Source: Combretum micranthum (Eukaryota; Streptophyta; Magnoliopsida; Myrtales; Combretaceae). From it: a stretch of DNA of 64,000 nucleotides. Each line of letters starts with the position of its first letter. Position 1 is the first letter of the stretch. Positions 11,520 to 23,708 of this stretch are shown here, piece after piece. A model generated the notes under the pieces. It did no database searches. It was not told the origin of the DNA and saw only the letters and a program-made list of their open reading frames with translations. The translations under genes and the position numbers were made by a program. The DNA lies in NCBI GenBank assembly GCA_024138025.1, contig JAMXBD010003387.1, positions 1-64,000 of the forward strand, given 5' to 3'.

Positions 11520-14389
11520 TATTTATGTATTATGGTATTATCTTTCGTAGCTCATGGTGTCGATGTCACTATCTTACCTGTTGATGAATAGAAACAAAGG
11601 GAAGGCTCTTCTTATTCCACAAACATGACATCCCTCATCACCTCATTTTATATTTTATATTACTTTTATTTTTATTTCCCTTGTCGTCATCATAACAAAC
11701 GGAGAGGTCGGCGGGAGAGGCACTAGAGGAAACACAAAGTCGTCGGCAACGACCGTATCTTACCATAGATCACTAATACAATTGGAAACTATGAATACTG
11801 TATAGGACTACGTAGGAACAGTGAATAATTATTGACATTATTGGGTAGGTCGGAGCATGTGGAAGATATTTCGAGACAAGTTCTTGATATGGACACTACA
11901 CTGGGAACAACCAATTGCATGGTAACTGGATTGAGTGGGATCAATTATAACATATTGCATAGGATGATACAGTGGATTTACTGCACCAAAAGGCTGTGTT
12001 TGAGTATGAATTTCTTGTGCATAAGATTAGGGTACTGGTCAATTAATTCCGTTTATAAACTATTTAGATCTAGTTACAGTTATATTCGAGTTTGACTAAT
12101 TGCTGAGGGATTTGTTTTAGCTCAAACTTGAACGTAAACCCGTTTACCTAATCAAGTCTTCTGTGCACTCAATTGTAAGCCAGTTGAATTTAAATTAATC
12201 TAAGTATACTAGGCAACTTAAATCTGATTTAATAATTAAAGAAATATGATATTTTTCAAATAATTGAACTTGATGGGCCTATAACTTCAAGTTCGAACTT
12301 GTTAAAGTAGCTTCTTGATACGAGTTCAAGCTTACAATTTTAAGTTTTAACATAATCTTACAATATTATTGAAATCAATTACACACTTGCACAAACCTCG
12401 TAAGCCTATACATGGATTATTGGGTGAAGCTCAAAAATATCTTTCTTACTTCAAAAGATAACCTTTTTTTTCAATTTTTTTCCTTAGTAAAGATGATATA
12501 ATAATTGGAATAATTAACGAGCTATTAAGTGTTATATCAAAAAGTTTTCCACTTATATACTCTTCCTTTCTTTTTCCATCTATCAAAACAAAACAAAAAA
12601 GAAAAAAAAAAAGGGAACTGATTCATTTTTAAAATTTTCCCTACTTTCTTTATAATTCTTTCTTTTTATACCTTTTCCACCCAAATTCTCCTCCCATTTC
12701 AAATAGAGTTGTAGATGATTGGATCCGTTGTAGTGATCATGTGTGTAGCATATAGCTCATGTTACACGTGGCTTCAGAAGAGTGACTTGGCAATAGTACG
12801 TAACGACACGTAAGATGACTTATGGAGAGATGATAGGGAGGAAGAGTAAGCAATCTCAGATAATTCGAACGCACACGTGATAGGTGGAGGAGCCATACAG
12901 CATCAACCCCACAATCCTTGGAGAGAGATAATGCGTTCTTCGTTCTAATACTTGTTTGATTTCTATTATTACAATCCGACAACACAACAACGTTTTTCTG
13001 AATATCTGAAATCTTGTCAAATGAGGAGAACTTCTGAGGTACTTATAGAGTTTGGCAGTTGACAGTACCCATTAGATTGCAAGGTGTATGAACAGTTCAT
13101 ATGAGTCTTTCTTCTGATGAATCTTTTCATGAGCTCATTTGAGTTTAAGCCCTTGGAGAGCCTCTTTTAAGTGCATAAGCTTTTTGAAAAAGATTGAAAG
13201 TAAACAAACCGGTCAGCGATCCTTATTCCAAGCCCACAATACCAAATTTCTCATAAATCATCCTAAAGTATAGACTGGACTCTTTAGATCATGTTACTTA
13301 GCCCAAAAATCGAATCCATATGTTTATTATATAATTAAATTAGTCTTCTACAACATATTAAAGATTCTTATCAATTACCTCCATAAAGATGTCCTTTAAC
13401 CTAAATTCTTGTATGGGTTACTCCATATGATGATGCTCTTTCCCTTTCACTTTCTCTTTCTCTTTTCAAACATTCAGCCATGGGTCATCTGTCCACCCCC
13501 GACTTTGTTGAGCATTGAGACTAGACATTACGTGCATGACAAAACGTGCCCAAGTATTCTGACTTTTTTTTTCCCCCTCCCAATTCCAATGAACCTTTTT
13601 CTCATTATACCACACCAGCCTGGTTTTGGTTTTTCATTTTTGTTAATCCGAGGGATCTACATCAATTAAAAATAAAAAAAATGTTGTAAAGTCAACAAAA
13701 TGATCAATCTGATCTGTGACGAAGTAGTAGATTTATGAGAATGCAACATGTATTAAGAATTCTGCTTAGAAATTCAAAAAGCAAGTAGATAATTGCGATG
13801 CTGTATAGCTATTTCACACGTATGAACTCTAAATTACCCTCTTGTTTTAGAAAATTTTAAAGCAAAACAACCCATTTTACAAAGCAAATCTTGATAACTA
13901 TATGTGACTGTTCAATATATATGATCCCTTGACATGAAACGAACGCAATCATAACTTCGGAGTAAAATTTGTGGAAGATACAAGAAACTTTTCGGTGCTA
14001 CGTTTTGTAAAGCATATGCTAAAGTAGATTGTCGAATGTTTCGATATAAAATTAGCCAATATCTTCCATTTCATCTATATTTAAAATATAAAATAAAAAG
14101 AGTTTGAAATTAACGAAATGGCAATGATTAGTTTCGTGTGCGCTTTTTTTTGGGCCAACGAGAGATGAGTTTCGTGTGCGATTTGATGTACGAAATTTAA
14201 CACTTTCAAATTGTTTTATCCTTTTCTTTTGTTTAAGCCAACCAAATCAGGAACTGGAACCACCGTCCTTTTTGCCGGTCTCTTTAGTCATTTATTTACG
14301 CTAAAAACTCACTATGTGGGGTGAATCACATGCCTAATATTTTTGAAAAAAAATACATAAATATAAATTAAAGAAAAATTATAAAATAT
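11489..14389. other. Intergenic, no gene recognised
   Basis: A (TA)n microsatellite follows the fold-back element. At 12100-12420 the sequence is rich in CTCAAACTTGAAC-like words, recalling the hAT-type elements elsewhere in the window, but no termini are found. ACGTG words at about 12765, 12810 and 12875 include a CACGTGGC. No adjacent gene explains them. Open frames at 11832-12095, 12737-12985 and 13409-13669 show no domains. Confidence 0.45.
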
Positions 14390-14660
14390 TATTGTTATGC
14401 TACATGTTGAAAACGAAACACAAAAACTTATACAAATATCGCATTTATAATATGCGATATAGCACCTACTTGAACAAACTTGTGAAAATAGGTGTATCAC
14501 AGACTAACATGCGATATAAATTTAATTGTGTATTGCATGTTCATCATGCGATACACATTTAATATTTATATGAGTATCGCATGCAACACTAGTGTAATTT
14601 AAAAAAAAAAAAGATTATATCACACTTCCAAGATGCGATAAGGCAATACTGATCATGTAA
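14390..14660. repeat. CACTA-like subterminal repeat cluster
   Basis: ATGCGATA or its complement TATCGCAT recurs about six times in both orientations between 14440 and 14640. Near 14590 is CACTAGTGTAATTTAAA. Its ACTAGTGTAATTTAAA core also occurs across the CACTA end at 2545-2560. Short palindromic repeats beside CACTA/TAGTG suggest a CACTA terminus, but the repeats continue beyond that point and the boundaries are not resolved. Confidence 0.35.
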
Positions 14661-15404
14661 TTTTTTTTTCACAATTTAGTTTTGTGTAATTTTTTTAATA
14701 AACTATATTATACATGTAATATTCTCCAATATGTGTGTTAAACATTAAACAATGCTTCTCGTGGAATGAAGATTCAAATTAAATCTTTTCATAAAAACAA
14801 ACATTACTTATTAGGAGACTTAGAGTTATGCAAGTTCGAACCAAAATATAGGTAAGATAAGAATCATTAGACTAGGCTTGAGTGCGTATAACACCTACAA
14901 AATAGAATACAATTAGTAGTACACCAGGGTTGAACCTAACAGATCACTCTAATAATTGAGTCAACTAGTATACAGACGTGGAGGTTGATAACCGGTATGA
15001 GAAAGTGTCCAAGCAATATTTCCATTCCTATAGAGTGGAAGGAGACAAGTAGAGAAGGCAGATCCCTAGAGCTGTTGAGTGACTCATGGGATCATGAACG
15101 ATTGGCGATTAGCAACGGTTACGATAAACATAAGACAATCCTACTAATCCATGTTTACTCATGTCGAGCTCAAGTGAAAAGATCATGCCAAGTGATAATA
15201 GGTTGGGTGCCATCTGGATGCAATGGCAATCAGCTGGTACTTCGAGTTAAAGTGAGAGGTATCCTACCATCAAGAGCTAGGCCTGAGCCCAATGGGTCAG
15301 CCCATGAGACTAATGGATTATATTAGACTTGGTGGCCTGTGATCCACATTAGACCATGAATAAGAGTTAGATTCTAATAAAATTAAAATCTTTTAATATT
15401 TTAA
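14661..15404. other. Intergenic with a GC-richer block at about 14930-15350
   Basis: An open frame of 113 codons (14985-15326, plus) lies in a block of more balanced composition. Its translation shows no recognisable domain, and the block may be part of an LTR or a degraded gene. Confidence 0.35.
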
Positions 15405-15803
15405 CGCTATGTTTGTCAACTTTATTTAAAGCGGAAATGGATGGAATGGGCATAAAGAAAAAATGGAAATAATGGAAAGTTTGTTTTATATTTGGTAGTG
15501 TATAAAGGAAATAGAAGGAAAAGAAGAGAAATAGAGTTACTGATTGACAAAATTATCTCTATATCATTTTTTTTATGAAATATTAATAAGGAGCGCAATT
15601 TGATAATTGACTTTGTTTCCATCACTTTCTCTCTAATTTTGGAGAGAAAGAAAAGAAGTGGATTAAAAAGTAAAAAGCTTTCCACTCATTTCTCTCCTTT
15701 CTTCAATTTTCCTTTTTCATCTGAATTGCCAAACACAAATTTTCTTTCATTTTCCATTGGTTTCTGTCCATTTCCACTTTTCAAAGTGGATCCAAATATA
15801 GCA
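15405..15803. mobile_element. Tourist/Harbinger-like MITE
   Basis: Terminal inverted repeats CGCTATGTTTG (left) and, reversed, TGCTATATTTG (right) are each flanked by TAA (15402-15404 and 15804-15806). TWA is the usual PIF/Harbinger target duplication. The interior is purine-rich then pyrimidine-rich, so the arms extend inward imperfectly. About 399 bp, no transposase. Confidence 0.65.
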
Positions 15804-17532
15804 TAAATATAAAGTAAAATTTATCGAAACAATATAAATAAAGAATGATATTACATTCAAATATATGATAAAAATTACAAATTAGAGGATAAATGCTTTG
15901 CATATAACCTATCACATACCAAATATCTACCAACATCACATTAGTCATAATGCCATCATATATTTGCATGATTTCAGATGACGTTTATCACCTATCTAAA
16001 TCATTAAAAATCTCTATTTAAACATATTGTCAAAAGTTTTCATTAAATCTGTAATTTTCTCTTCACTAAGGGTTGAATTACCAAATAAATCCATATTAAA
16101 GAAATAATTTATCATTTCCCTTCTTTTTCTCCATTAGTCTACATGTTTCCTATTAAACTTTTTAAAAAATAATAAATATATGAAAAATTGCTTTTTTAAG
16201 GTGCTACTTAATAGAATCTTGGTCCAAAATTTTAGAAATTACACATGCATGGAATAAGGAGCAAATAGTCTTATACCTTACCCACTGTATATCTATTCAT
16301 CCCAATATATATTCCACAATCATATGAGAGTCAAGAATACAATTATCTAAATGCACGAGCAAATCAGATAGCAAAATAATCATGGTTATTCATCTTGCTT
16401 AGATCACATAATCAAAATAAATCCGAATCTTTCAAGGCTTGCACCAATAACATATAACCAACATGCTATAACTAAATCCTCTTGGCAATTACTTTCTAAA
16501 TATCACATAAACCACCCTAGTTTTTATCATATCAACAACTCATTTATCCTTAGCCAAGAAAGTATCGACGCCTAAGTATATGCCAGGGATGAATTTTGCA
16601 TGTGCGACCATATCAACTGAGGCCAAACATAACTGTAACTTCATTATTTCTTTTAATTCCTATACACACTCAACAACATAAGAGTGCTCTACTTGTCTAA
16701 TTTTTTTCTAATAGCATTTATCAGCCACAACCGAATATCAACATCTAAGAAAATTATTAGAATTAGAATTAGGATTACATGAAAAGAGTATCAGAAAAGA
16801 ACAAATTTTTCCGGTACCTTCAACCAAGCAACAAGCAAAGGAGGTTGATTGTGGGTCTTCCAACACTAAAAATCAACGGAGGAAAAAAAATTAAAAGTTC
16901 AAATGCGGGCGATTCGAACATTCAAGTCTCTAATAACTCCCTTACTCCTACAACTAATATAAAACGTCCAAAATCCACCGATTTAAATAAAGACCAATCC
17001 CTGCAATTGTGCTTTTACCGCATAATCTAACATTTTTCCTATTATTTTACCAATACATGAAGAAATACAAAAAAAAAAAAAAAAGAAAGAAAGAAAGAAA
17101 GAAAGGTCACAAAAGAAATCTATTGAAATTCCTAAACTGCTAAAACACAATAAACAAATTATAACCTTTTTCCCACTAAATTCCAAATAGAAGCAATTAC
17201 TGATATTTTTTATCCAAAACAAAAAAAAAATGACGTATAGCATATTCTAGCTTAGCATAATCACCATATCCGTATATTTCTAAATTGCTATACAGCACAA
17301 CATAAATTGGGGAAAAGGCAAAACAACAGAAAGGGAACACATACATTTTGTTACCTTGGTTTATGTTTCAATGCACATATACAAGGAATGGTGGCGCCAC
17401 TTATAAAGAGAAAGAAAGAGAGATTCTTAAGTTCTTTAATAAAAAAAAGAAGTGGTTCACAAGAATCATCTAAAATGGAATAATACGAAAGATATAAAAT
17501 GGAATGGAATGAGTGAGGGATGAAAAATCTTT
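15804..17532. other. AT-rich intergenic with one unassigned open frame
   Basis: The open frame 16779-17030 (plus, 83 codons) is lysine- and asparagine-rich and matches nothing I know. The minus strand near 16550-16700 reads like degraded coding sequence, but no family could be assigned. A (GAAA)n microsatellite lies at about 17083-17106. Confidence 0.35.
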
Positions 17533-17822
17533 TCATATGTTTGATTGCATCTAGAGAATGGAATGAATTATATATTTACAAAAATACCATTTATAATAAT
17601 TGTAAATAGTATATAGATGGTTGTATAAAAAAGTAGTTTAAACAATTAATATTACTGAGGGAGAAATGGAATCATAATTTCATCTCCTCAAAGATGGAAT
17701 CGAATACCACTCAAACCACAATCACAATTCCAACTTTTAAAATCACTTCTAAAGGTGCAACTGAGAATGAAATTAGGCATCCTAATTCATTTCAAGTCCA
17801 TTTCTGCATATCAAACGTGCCA
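17533..17822. mobile_element. MITE with imperfect inverted termini
   Basis: The left end TCATATGTTTGATTGCA and the reverse of the right end TGGCACGTTTGATATGCA match imperfectly and continue into AATGG and AATGAATTA on both sides. About 290 bp, non-coding. TATAA follows the right end, but no clean target duplication is left. Probably Tourist-like. Confidence 0.45.
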
Positions 17823-18781
17823 TAAGAAGAATCGCGTTGATTTATCAAACAAAGAAATGAGTACATTTTGTAATATAGCTACCCATAAAGCGTAATTCTA
17901 ACCGTAGAACTCCTGTATACTTAACTATAAATTTGGTAATTAAAGGACCTCTTGAGTTTGGTTTTCGATTGAAATGATCAAAGAAGAAGAAGAAGAGACC
18001 AAAAAATGTTGAGAATAAGAGGCATAAAAGAGAAAAAACGAGTTTTAAAATTTTTAACATTTTTTGCCCCACATATATTTCATTTACTAACTAATATTTT
18101 TAAAACATAGAAAAACACAAAGTAAAACATAAGGGACCTCTACGGTCCTATTAACTACCATCAATGATATAATCATGATTATTGGATATGAATTTAAGTT
18201 AGTAAATAGCCAATAAAATAATATTATTTAAAATAAACATGCTTTCTAGAATCAACAAAGGTTGAATCATTATTAAATATATAAGAAAAGGAGGGAGAAA
18301 AGGAAAGGGAGAATACTATCTCTTTTGTGGTCCTCATGTCCAACAAAAGTAAAATCTAGGAATTTACCCTTTTGGTTTAAAACAATAGCCCTTACGTGAA
18401 AGTAAGAATATAAATATGATATGAAGATGACATGCACGAAGATATGCTGCGATTGAGTGTAAAACCCTAACTTGATAGTATTATAACTCACTACGTGTCC
18501 TTAACATAGATTGACACACTAAGGCTATGAAACACTAAACCATAAGATATATATGTTTAAACTTCAAACTCTTGATAATGGTACCTGATTAAGATACTTT
18601 CAATAACAAAATATCCAAATAACCTTGTTGCATAAACCATAGCCAACATAATCTAAATTTATAACATAAGAAAAAATCTCGTAATGTCATATATAACTAC
18701 TAATAAAAAACATAGAACTAATGAAAAAATTCATCCATTCTTCCAATATCTATCATCAAATCCAAAGGATGTCTAAGAGTC
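17823..18781. other. AT-rich intergenic, nothing recognised
   Basis: No gene or repeat could be assigned. The open frames here are short and low in complexity. Confidence 0.45.
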
Positions 18782-18876
18782 AATAGAATAGTCAAATCCA
18801 CTAACATCTTCCCCATCATCTACATAAGTGTCATATCCAGACAAATCAAAGATAAGTGGATCTTCACCTACTCCTG
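18782..18876 (-). other. Possible terminal exon of an unidentified transcript
   Basis: On the minus strand a pyrimidine tract ending in CAG (just above 18876) is followed by an open frame of about 32 codons. It is acidic, ends with residues DYSIDS and closes with TAG. It reads like an acceptor site plus a short last coding exon. Further upstream on the same strand, 19440-19740 resembles a 5' leader (AAACCCTA-type words and a GGTAATA donor-like site). No protein family is recognised, and the link between the two is speculative. Confidence 0.25.
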
Positions 18877-20512
18877 AAAAAAAGGTAAAAGAATGAGCGG
18901 AAACGCCTAGTATGTCATACCATAAACAAATAAGCATGAACACATAACATACAAATTTCACATACAACCTAAAACTAATGCAGCAAACACAAGTTATTAT
19001 CTTGGATTAGTCAAGCAAATGACATAATTTGGAACCATTTGCAATTAGTTCTAAACCCGGAGTAACTCATCACCCTGAGAAAACAAATCTTATAAAAAAA
19101 TACTTATATATTATAGTGATATTGGGTACTCCCCACACATCGTTGCATACCACAATTAAGCTAGCACGACTCCTAATCTACTATAATCATTTCCAAGTGC
19201 AACTCCAATAGGGACAAAACACACAAAGATCATCAGGTTGCCAGCATTAGTATCACATTCTGTGTGGTCTAATCTTAACATAAATACAAATTCACACTCT
19301 CCTTGATTGAAAAACAAAAATACTCCAAAAGAACCAATCTCCTCAACAGTTTTTCTAAAACTAGAACTCCATTTAATGCCAAACAGACCAAAAATCAACA
19401 AAAATCATAACTATGATATCATAAAGTTTAAGAATTTATCAACTTACTTGTAATTTAATCCTTAATCCTTCTTGATCATCAAAAATCTGAATATCCAATA
19501 AATCTAGGGTTTTCTCCAATTTCTCCTTCAAAACCAATAGAAAACCCTAAGGAAAAAGATGGATATTTGAAATCCTAAAGAGAATATAGTGATTTTATTA
19601 CCTAGATCAAATCTTTCAAATCTCCTTGGTTGCTAAGAATACTCACAGAGAGGATTTCTTAGATTTAGGAATGTTTTGGAGAAGAAGACATAGGATAAAT
19701 TTAAAGGAATTCGTGAAAACGCTTCATTTGCTGCATACATATGCTGGCAGTTTTACAACGTACGCTGACGGCATAAGTCTTAGGCTAGCAGCGTAAACAT
19801 GAAGGCTAGCAACCATGCTATCGGCCAATCATCTCGGATCATTTTTGTTCAACTGTACGTCGATATGTACACCAGCAGTGTAAGTTTCAAGACTAGCAAC
19901 GTACATACAAACACTAGCAGCGTACATAACTCAAACATAAATTTGCAAAATCAATGCTGGCTCAATACTGCCTAAGCTACAGACACATACATCAGCAGTG
20001 CACCATTCTATGTCAATGGTGTACTAGGCGGTGTACGTCTGTGAAATTTTTATTCCATCATGTGTCTATCATGTGATCAAAACACTATATACTTAGGTTT
20101 TGATGATATAAGCCTCTTGTTTTATTTTTTGACACTTTACTTTTTTTATAAATTATTTATTGTATATTACACTGAGGGTCAAGAAATGCCCATTCTCATT
20201 TGGTACCGAGAATGGAATTTTAATCGAAAATTTTATCATATCTCTCAAATTGAATCGATACAATATCATGTACATTTGGTAGCTTTACGGAAATTCATCA
20301 ACTATTTTTTATCATGTAAGAATAAAAATCTTGTCCCCAAACCATTTATCTCTACATTTCCAGAGCAAGAGGAACTTATCATTTAGAATTTACACTAAGT
20401 ACTCTAGCTTTCTAAATCCGAGGAAACAAAAGTTTTTTTACAATGTCCCTTAATTGTTGTTGACTAGGTTTATTAAAAAAGAAAATATATGCTAGAAAAA
20501 TTGATTGAAAAT
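18877..20512. other. Intergenic with an irregular CAGCGTAC-word region
   Basis: The interval at 19730-20050 is less AT-rich than its surroundings. It repeats words such as CTAGCAGCGTA, CTGGCAG and AGCAGTG at irregular spacing. No open frame of interest. Open frames at 19156-19401 (minus) and 20060-20386 (plus) have no recognisable domains. Confidence 0.35.
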
Positions 20513-20809
20513 AGGGTATATACATCATAAGATCATAACATTTAGAAATAAGTTGTTTAATATCATAATATATGAGGTTAAATTTATTTAAGGTCACAAT
20601 ATTTAAGAAATAAATCAATTGATGTCACCATTCATACGTGTCAACAAGAGAAAATTTAATTTAAAATTAGAAAATTTGTTTTTTATGACAAGTGTCAATG
20701 GAGACATCAATTGGTCTACTTTCCTAAAAGTTGTAATCTTAAATAAACTATTCAAAACATTGTAACCTAAAATAATTTATCAAAATTAAAATTTTCCGGT
20801 GTAATTTCC
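20513..20809. mobile_element. MULE-type MITE with perfect 9-bp target duplication
   Basis: ATTGAAAAT occurs at 20504-20512 and again at 20810-20818, directly flanking a 297-bp element. The element starts AGGGTATATAC and ends GGTGTAATTTCC. Long inverted arms pair across its centre near 20660. They share TTTAAG, CAATTGATGTC and GTGTCA in mirror order. Long arms with a 9-bp duplication are characteristic of Mutator-like non-autonomous elements. Confidence 0.7.
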
Positions 20810-20818
20810 ATTGAAAAT

Positions 20819-21561
20819 TATAATGTTGATCACTTATCCATTGTATCTCTTCATTTATTTATTATAGAAAACTATTGCTAAACATTAAAATATAATTTTA
20901 TTTTTTAGTGGTACAATTCTTAAAACTATACAAATAACTGCTTTATATAAAAATTTTAAAATAATCGCCACTTAAATTCTTTCAACAATGGCTTAACATG
21001 ATTTAAATATATTCCAATAATGCTCTAATCTTTTAGAATAGCTATCATCACCCACCAATATGTTAGATGTATTTTATATTGTAACCTAACTCATATATTT
21101 ATATATATGACTTTATTAATCTCGTACACTTGTTCTAAAGAACCTTATCAAGAGAATTTGGACAAGACCATAGACTGGTACAGATATTTCCCAGTGGACC
21201 CGTAATCCATGAACAAGGTGCTTGATATAATAATAATAATTGACCACATCCCGTCTTCTCAAGACCATCACATCCATGGGTAAATTATTATAAACTTAGT
21301 CAAACGCAAGTGGGCATGATTAAAAATGATTTATTACATCTATAGGAAATTAGGAAAAGAAAAAAGCAGATCGGGCTTATCAACTCAACATCCTTGTCAC
21401 CAATCTAATCTTGTCTCAAGACATCACTCTGGCAGCAGGATTTCTTTTTTTATTTTCTATCGACGTTGGAAGATAATGGTTTTATAAGAAATCTTGATGT
21501 ATTTTTTTAATTGCTGATAGTAATGTTGATGATGTTGAATGTTGATTCCCCATCATCTTAC
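20819..21561. other. AT-rich intergenic, nothing recognised
   Basis: No gene or repeat could be assigned. Confidence 0.45.
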
Positions 21562-21696
21562 ACCGTGTTTAGATATTTCTGGGAAAGAAATATATGGCGG
21601 TATGAAGAATGATCAGGAGGCAAACATTGTAAGAGATTTGTTGGAGTGTTTTATAATCAAAGGGAAAAGAGGGTAATTTTAATTTAGCCAAACACA
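21562..21696. mobile_element. Small Tourist-like MITE (tentative)
   Basis: TAC flanks both ends (21559-21561 and 21697-21699). The left end ACCGTGTTTAG and the reversed right end TGTGTTTGGCTA are imperfect inverted repeats. At 135 bp it is short, and three bases of duplication could be chance. Confidence 0.35.
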
Positions 21697-22201
21697 TACA
21701 ACCATCTATGATTGCTACTTTGTTTGGCTATTTTGAACCAATCTTTAAAATGCTTTCGAAAGACTTAATTACTGTTATCTGTGATAAACTGAGTTAAAAA
21801 AGAAGGCTATCAAAACCAACACCTTAAATAACAAAATATTTCAAAACAAAAATCTTAGAAAAAGAAAATTGGAAGTTCGTTCAATCATTTCTAATCTTGA
21901 AAAAATTGTACCACTTACAAGTTCTTCACATTTTGATTAAGGAGAGAAGTAAATTCCAATTCAATAGAAAATATAATAAAATTGTAATATTCTATAATTT
22001 CTTTAATATAAAAATAAAATAAGTAATTAATGGAATAAAAGTAAAATACCTGTAATATTATGGGTAATATTTTTAAAATAGAGATATTACAAAAAACTAA
22101 AAATAAATCATTAAATAATAATTTATGTGTAAGATCATAGATTGTTGTTTATTATTTTATGTAATACAATTTATTATAAAATGTCAATCCCCTCGAATAA
22201 A

Positions 22202-22707
22202 CTGCAAAGGTATCCGCAAGTTACTTGAGTTTGATTAATAAATTAGTCGAGCTCAAGCTTTGATTTAAACTCATGAGTTAGCTCGTGAACAGGTTCGTTT
22301 AAACTCATGAATAGACTCGATGAATAAGCTCATGATGAATTTTGTATTTCTAATATATTATATATAAATATATAATTAAAACAATAAAAATTAATTTTTA
22401 TTTAATATTGATGGTAATTCTTATATATTATTTTTATGTTTCGAAAAAAATATAAAAAAGACTACCTAAACAACTTAAACCAGAACTGAATTTTCAAGCA
22501 CAATAAAAGTTATATAGGCACAATAAAGAGATTGGCTTAAGCTTCGCTCGATTTGTACACAAGCCAAGCTCAAGCTCTAACAATGTTCGTTTAATTAAAC
22601 GAGTCATTCAGTATCAATAAAAAGCTTGACTTGAACTCGATAAATTTTAAACAAGTTAGGCTTTGAATCTTCAAAAACTCAGCTTAGATCGTTCATAACC
22701 CTATCCT
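22202..22707. mobile_element. hAT-type non-autonomous element (CTCGA-rich family)
   Basis: Rich in CTCGA/CTCAAG/GAGCTC words, like the better-defined element at 29316-29682. The right end GTTCATAACCCTA is the reverse of a (T)AGGGTTATGAAC-type end, matching the family's AGGGCT.TAAACGAG-like terminus. CGAATAAA (22194-22201) and CAAATAAA (22708-22715) are a candidate 8-bp target duplication with one mismatch. The left end is diverged. Confidence 0.5.
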
Positions 22708-22784
22708 CAAATAAATACAACAATAGTAGCTTTATATAAAATAGGAGAAAATAAATAGCTATTGATCTTAAGTAAACAAATACG

Positions 22785-22981
22785 TTTGGATTGTCTGATT
22801 TTTATTATATTATATGTGTCTGATCTATACCTGTATATGTATCTTATTTGTATTTGATTTATATATGATCTATTTATGAATAAAAATATCTTTTTTTTTT
22901 CATCTGTATTTGTTTTTTGACACACTCTGTTTGAAAATAACAACAATAGAATTATACCAAAATAAGACAAACCAAACAAAC
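22785..22981. mobile_element. Tourist-like MITE, copy 1 of a local family
   Basis: Contains GTTTGGATTGTCT at the left, an internal TGATCTAT..CTGTAT..TATTTGTATTTGAT core, TTTATGA(A/G)TAAAA in the middle, and AAGACAAACCAAACAAAC at the right. The same order occurs at 40502-40693 and, inverted, at 54736-54941. TAA follows the right end. The left terminus is damaged. Confidence 0.6.
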
Positions 22982-23407
22982 ATAAACTAAAAAATAAATT
23001 AATAAATAGTTAGACAAGACACCCAAATCCTTTTCCTTCTAATATTGTCCTAAAGACTTATTAACACCGCCACTACATAAATAATTAGTTAATCCATCAT
23101 GAAACGGCGAGAGGATCTCCTCTTGATTTTGGTTTTGCCCATCTAAGTGACCAAAATATTGATTTTGATTTCACCCATCTCAATCAAAGTGAGGCTCCAA
23201 ATAAGGGTATTCGTGGTTCAAAATGCATCCAATACCCAATTTAAGTGTAATCAAGACAGGATCGCTAATTTTGGACAGGAATTTGCATCATGTTTATTCT
23301 ATATCAAATTTCAGTAGGTTTAATGGATTCCATTCCAAATTCGATTCTTGGGAGGTTTTATCAGACTGAAAATATACCGCTAGCAGACTCCAAGTTTGCC
23401 AAGAGGC

Positions 23408-23708
23408 TTTATTTGGGACGTAGAATTTAATTAGAAAGAAAAAATTATAGTAGAAAAAAATGAATTATTAAAAAGTTTGAATCCTTTTATATATTTAAAT
23501 AATAAAATATAAAAAAGTGAGTGGAATCTCAATAAATTTTTTTCCGTTCCTTCCTTATTGAGGAAAAAAAATGATGGAACCGAAGAATATATACCATCCA
23601 CTTTCCTTTCTCTCCACTTTCCTTTTAAAACAAAAGAAGAAAAAAAAATCTCTCATTTCCTCCCCCATCCCTCATCATTCAATTTAAATTCCTCGTACGA
23701 AACACACT
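23408..23708. mobile_element. MITE-like element with inverted ends
   Basis: The left ATTTGGGACGTAGAATTTAA pairs with the reverse of the right end (GTTTCGTACGAGGAATTTAA). The interior is T/C-rich on one side and A/G-rich on the other. No clear target duplication. No coding. Confidence 0.4.

Noticed and set aside
12100..12420. Another CTCGA-family hAT element
   Set aside because: Only loose word similarity; termini and an 8-bp duplication were not found.
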